From Bacteroidetes bacterium UBA6063 (GTDB lineage: Bacteria; Bacteroidota; Bacteroidia; NS11-12g; UBA9320): 7,248 nucleotides of DNA. Below are positions 6,426-7,248 of this stretch, in pieces. Positions within the stretch are counted from its first letter, which is position 1; each line of letters starts with the position of its first letter. The stretch spans positions 1 through 7,248 of the forward strand of contig DIYD01000195.1 in the NCBI GenBank assembly GCA_002428905.1, written 5' to 3'. Made by a program: the position numbers and the translations under genes. The notes beneath the pieces were generated by a model. The model was not told the DNA's origin, did no database searches, and worked only from the letters and a program-made list of their open reading frames with translations.

Positions 6426-7248
6426 TAGTCGTTGATCTTAAGTACGGCCATGAAGGCGGATTGTGGAATCTCCACGCTTCCTACCTGGCGCATTCGTTTT
6501 TTACCGGCTTTCTGCTTTTCCAGTAGTTTTCGTTTACGTGAGATATCGCCACCATAACACTTGGCTGTAACATCTTTACGCATGGCTTTAATCGTCTCAC
6601 GAGCAACAATTTTACTTCCGATACCCGCCTGAATGGCGATTTCGAACTGTTGTTTTGGAATCAACTCCTTGAGCTTTAGGCAAATCTTTTTACCATACTC
6701 GTAGGCTTTGTCGCGGTGTATGATCGCAGATAGAGCATCAACCGTCTTACCATTCAATAAAATGTCGAGTTTTACCAGGTGTGATTCGCGGTAATCAATA
6801 GGGTGGTAGTCAAAACTGGCGTATCCACGCGAAATAGACTTTAATTTGTCGTAGAAGTCGAAAACCACCTCTGCCATTGGCATCTCAAACGTCAACTCAA
6901 CCCGACTTGTGGTCAGATACACCTGATTTTTAAGTAAGCCGCGCTTTTCCATACACAAACCCATTACCGCGCCTACATAGTCACCAGCTGTGATAATCTG
7001 TGCATTGATATACGGCTCTTCAACATAATCCAAATGATTGCCCTCAGGTAAGTCTGTTGGATTATTTACGATGATCTTCTCGCCTTTCTTATTGAACGCA
7101 TGGTAAGATACGTTCGGTACAGTGGTAATAACCGTCATGCCGAACTCACGCTCTAATCGTTCCTGAATGATTTCCATGTGCAGCATGCCCAGGAAACCAC
7201 AGCGGAAACCAAATCCAAGCGCCGCCGAAGATTCGGGTTCAAATACCA
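6425..7248 (-). CDS. lepA: elongation factor 4 (LepA), C-terminal part, cut by window edge
   Basis: The reading frame is open from the window edge, beginning V-F-E-P-E-S-S-A-A-L-G-F-G-F-R-C-G-F-L-G before the first internal Met at 7186, which is therefore not the start. About 274 of roughly 600 residues are present. LepA/EF4 is a cytoplasmic ribosome-binding GTPase related to EF-G that acts during translation; the G domain lies outside the window. What is seen is the FRCGFLGMLHMEIIQERLE signature, the EF-G-V-like domain (ELTFEMPMAEVVFDFY, RGYASFDY), and the EF4-specific C-terminal domain with YGGDISRKRKLLEKQKAGKK and the closing VEIPQSAFMAVLK. All are intact and typical, ending KIND followed by TAA. 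The stop overlaps the ywbE start. Identification is secure. Confidence 0.97.
   Translation of the reverse strand, partial: VFEPESSAALGFGFRCGFLGMLHMEIIQERLEREFGMTVITTVPNVSYHAFNKKGEKIIVNNPTDLPEGNHLDYVEEPYINAQIITAGDYVGAVMGLCMEKRGLLKNQVYLTTSRVELTFEMPMAEVVFDFYDKLKSISRGYASFDYHPIDYRESHLVKLDILLNGKTVDALSAIIHRDKAYEYGKKICLKLKELIPKQQFEIAIQAGIGSKIVARETIKAMRKDVTAKCYGGDISRKRKLLEKQKAGKKRMRQVGSVEIPQSAFMAVLKIND

Noticed and set aside
6425..7186. A complete 253-residue gene starting at the Met at 7186
   Set aside because: The frame continues upstream to the window edge with classic LepA residues (ALGFGFRCGFLG), so that Met is internal.

Overview
The window looks like a chromosomal segment of a Bacteroidota bacterium, plausibly of the Cytophagales type. 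Supporting points are relaxed lipoboxes (FQSC, FYSC) on two DUF4856/imelysin lipoproteins, almost no Shine-Dalgarno sequences, a promoter matching the Bacteroidota -7 consensus TAnnTTTG, and the residue style of LepA. The genus cannot be read from the sequence. All genes lie on the minus strand, so transcription runs from high to low coordinates. No RNA gene, insertion sequence, CRISPR array or phage gene is visible.

The right end (6219-7248) is housekeeping. It holds the C-terminal 274 residues of the translation factor LepA/EF4, cut by the window edge, followed through a one-base TAATG overlap by a small YwbE (DUF2196) protein. A 154-bp intergenic region (6065-6218) separates these from the main locus. 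It contains a good Bacteroidota -7 element with an AT-rich inverted repeat directly upstream, placed where a repressor such as Fur would act.

The main locus (72-6064) is one tightly packed four-gene operon: a DUF4856 lipoprotein, an imelysin-family lipoprotein, a multi-membrane-span protein of the HTTM/vitamin K-dependent gamma-carboxylase family, and a FecA-like TonB-dependent outer-membrane receptor. Junctions are a 4-bp gap, a 1-bp overlap and a 7-bp overlap, so the four products are probably made together. Family knowledge points to iron (or other metal) uptake: the receptor would bring in a ferric chelate, and the two lipoproteins would bind metal in the periplasm or on the outer membrane.

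The unusual part is the third gene. It is not just a loose HTTM hit: it appears collinear with the membrane and early lumenal parts of eukaryotic gamma-glutamyl carboxylase (GGCX) and keeps the lysine equivalent to the catalytic base. An enzyme that could modify glutamates with menaquinone as cofactor, encoded between metal-binding lipoproteins and a TonB receptor, suggests an uncharacterised link between glutamate (or quinone) chemistry and metal capture. That link is inference. At the far left edge the start of a possible next gene with a CxxC motif may be present.
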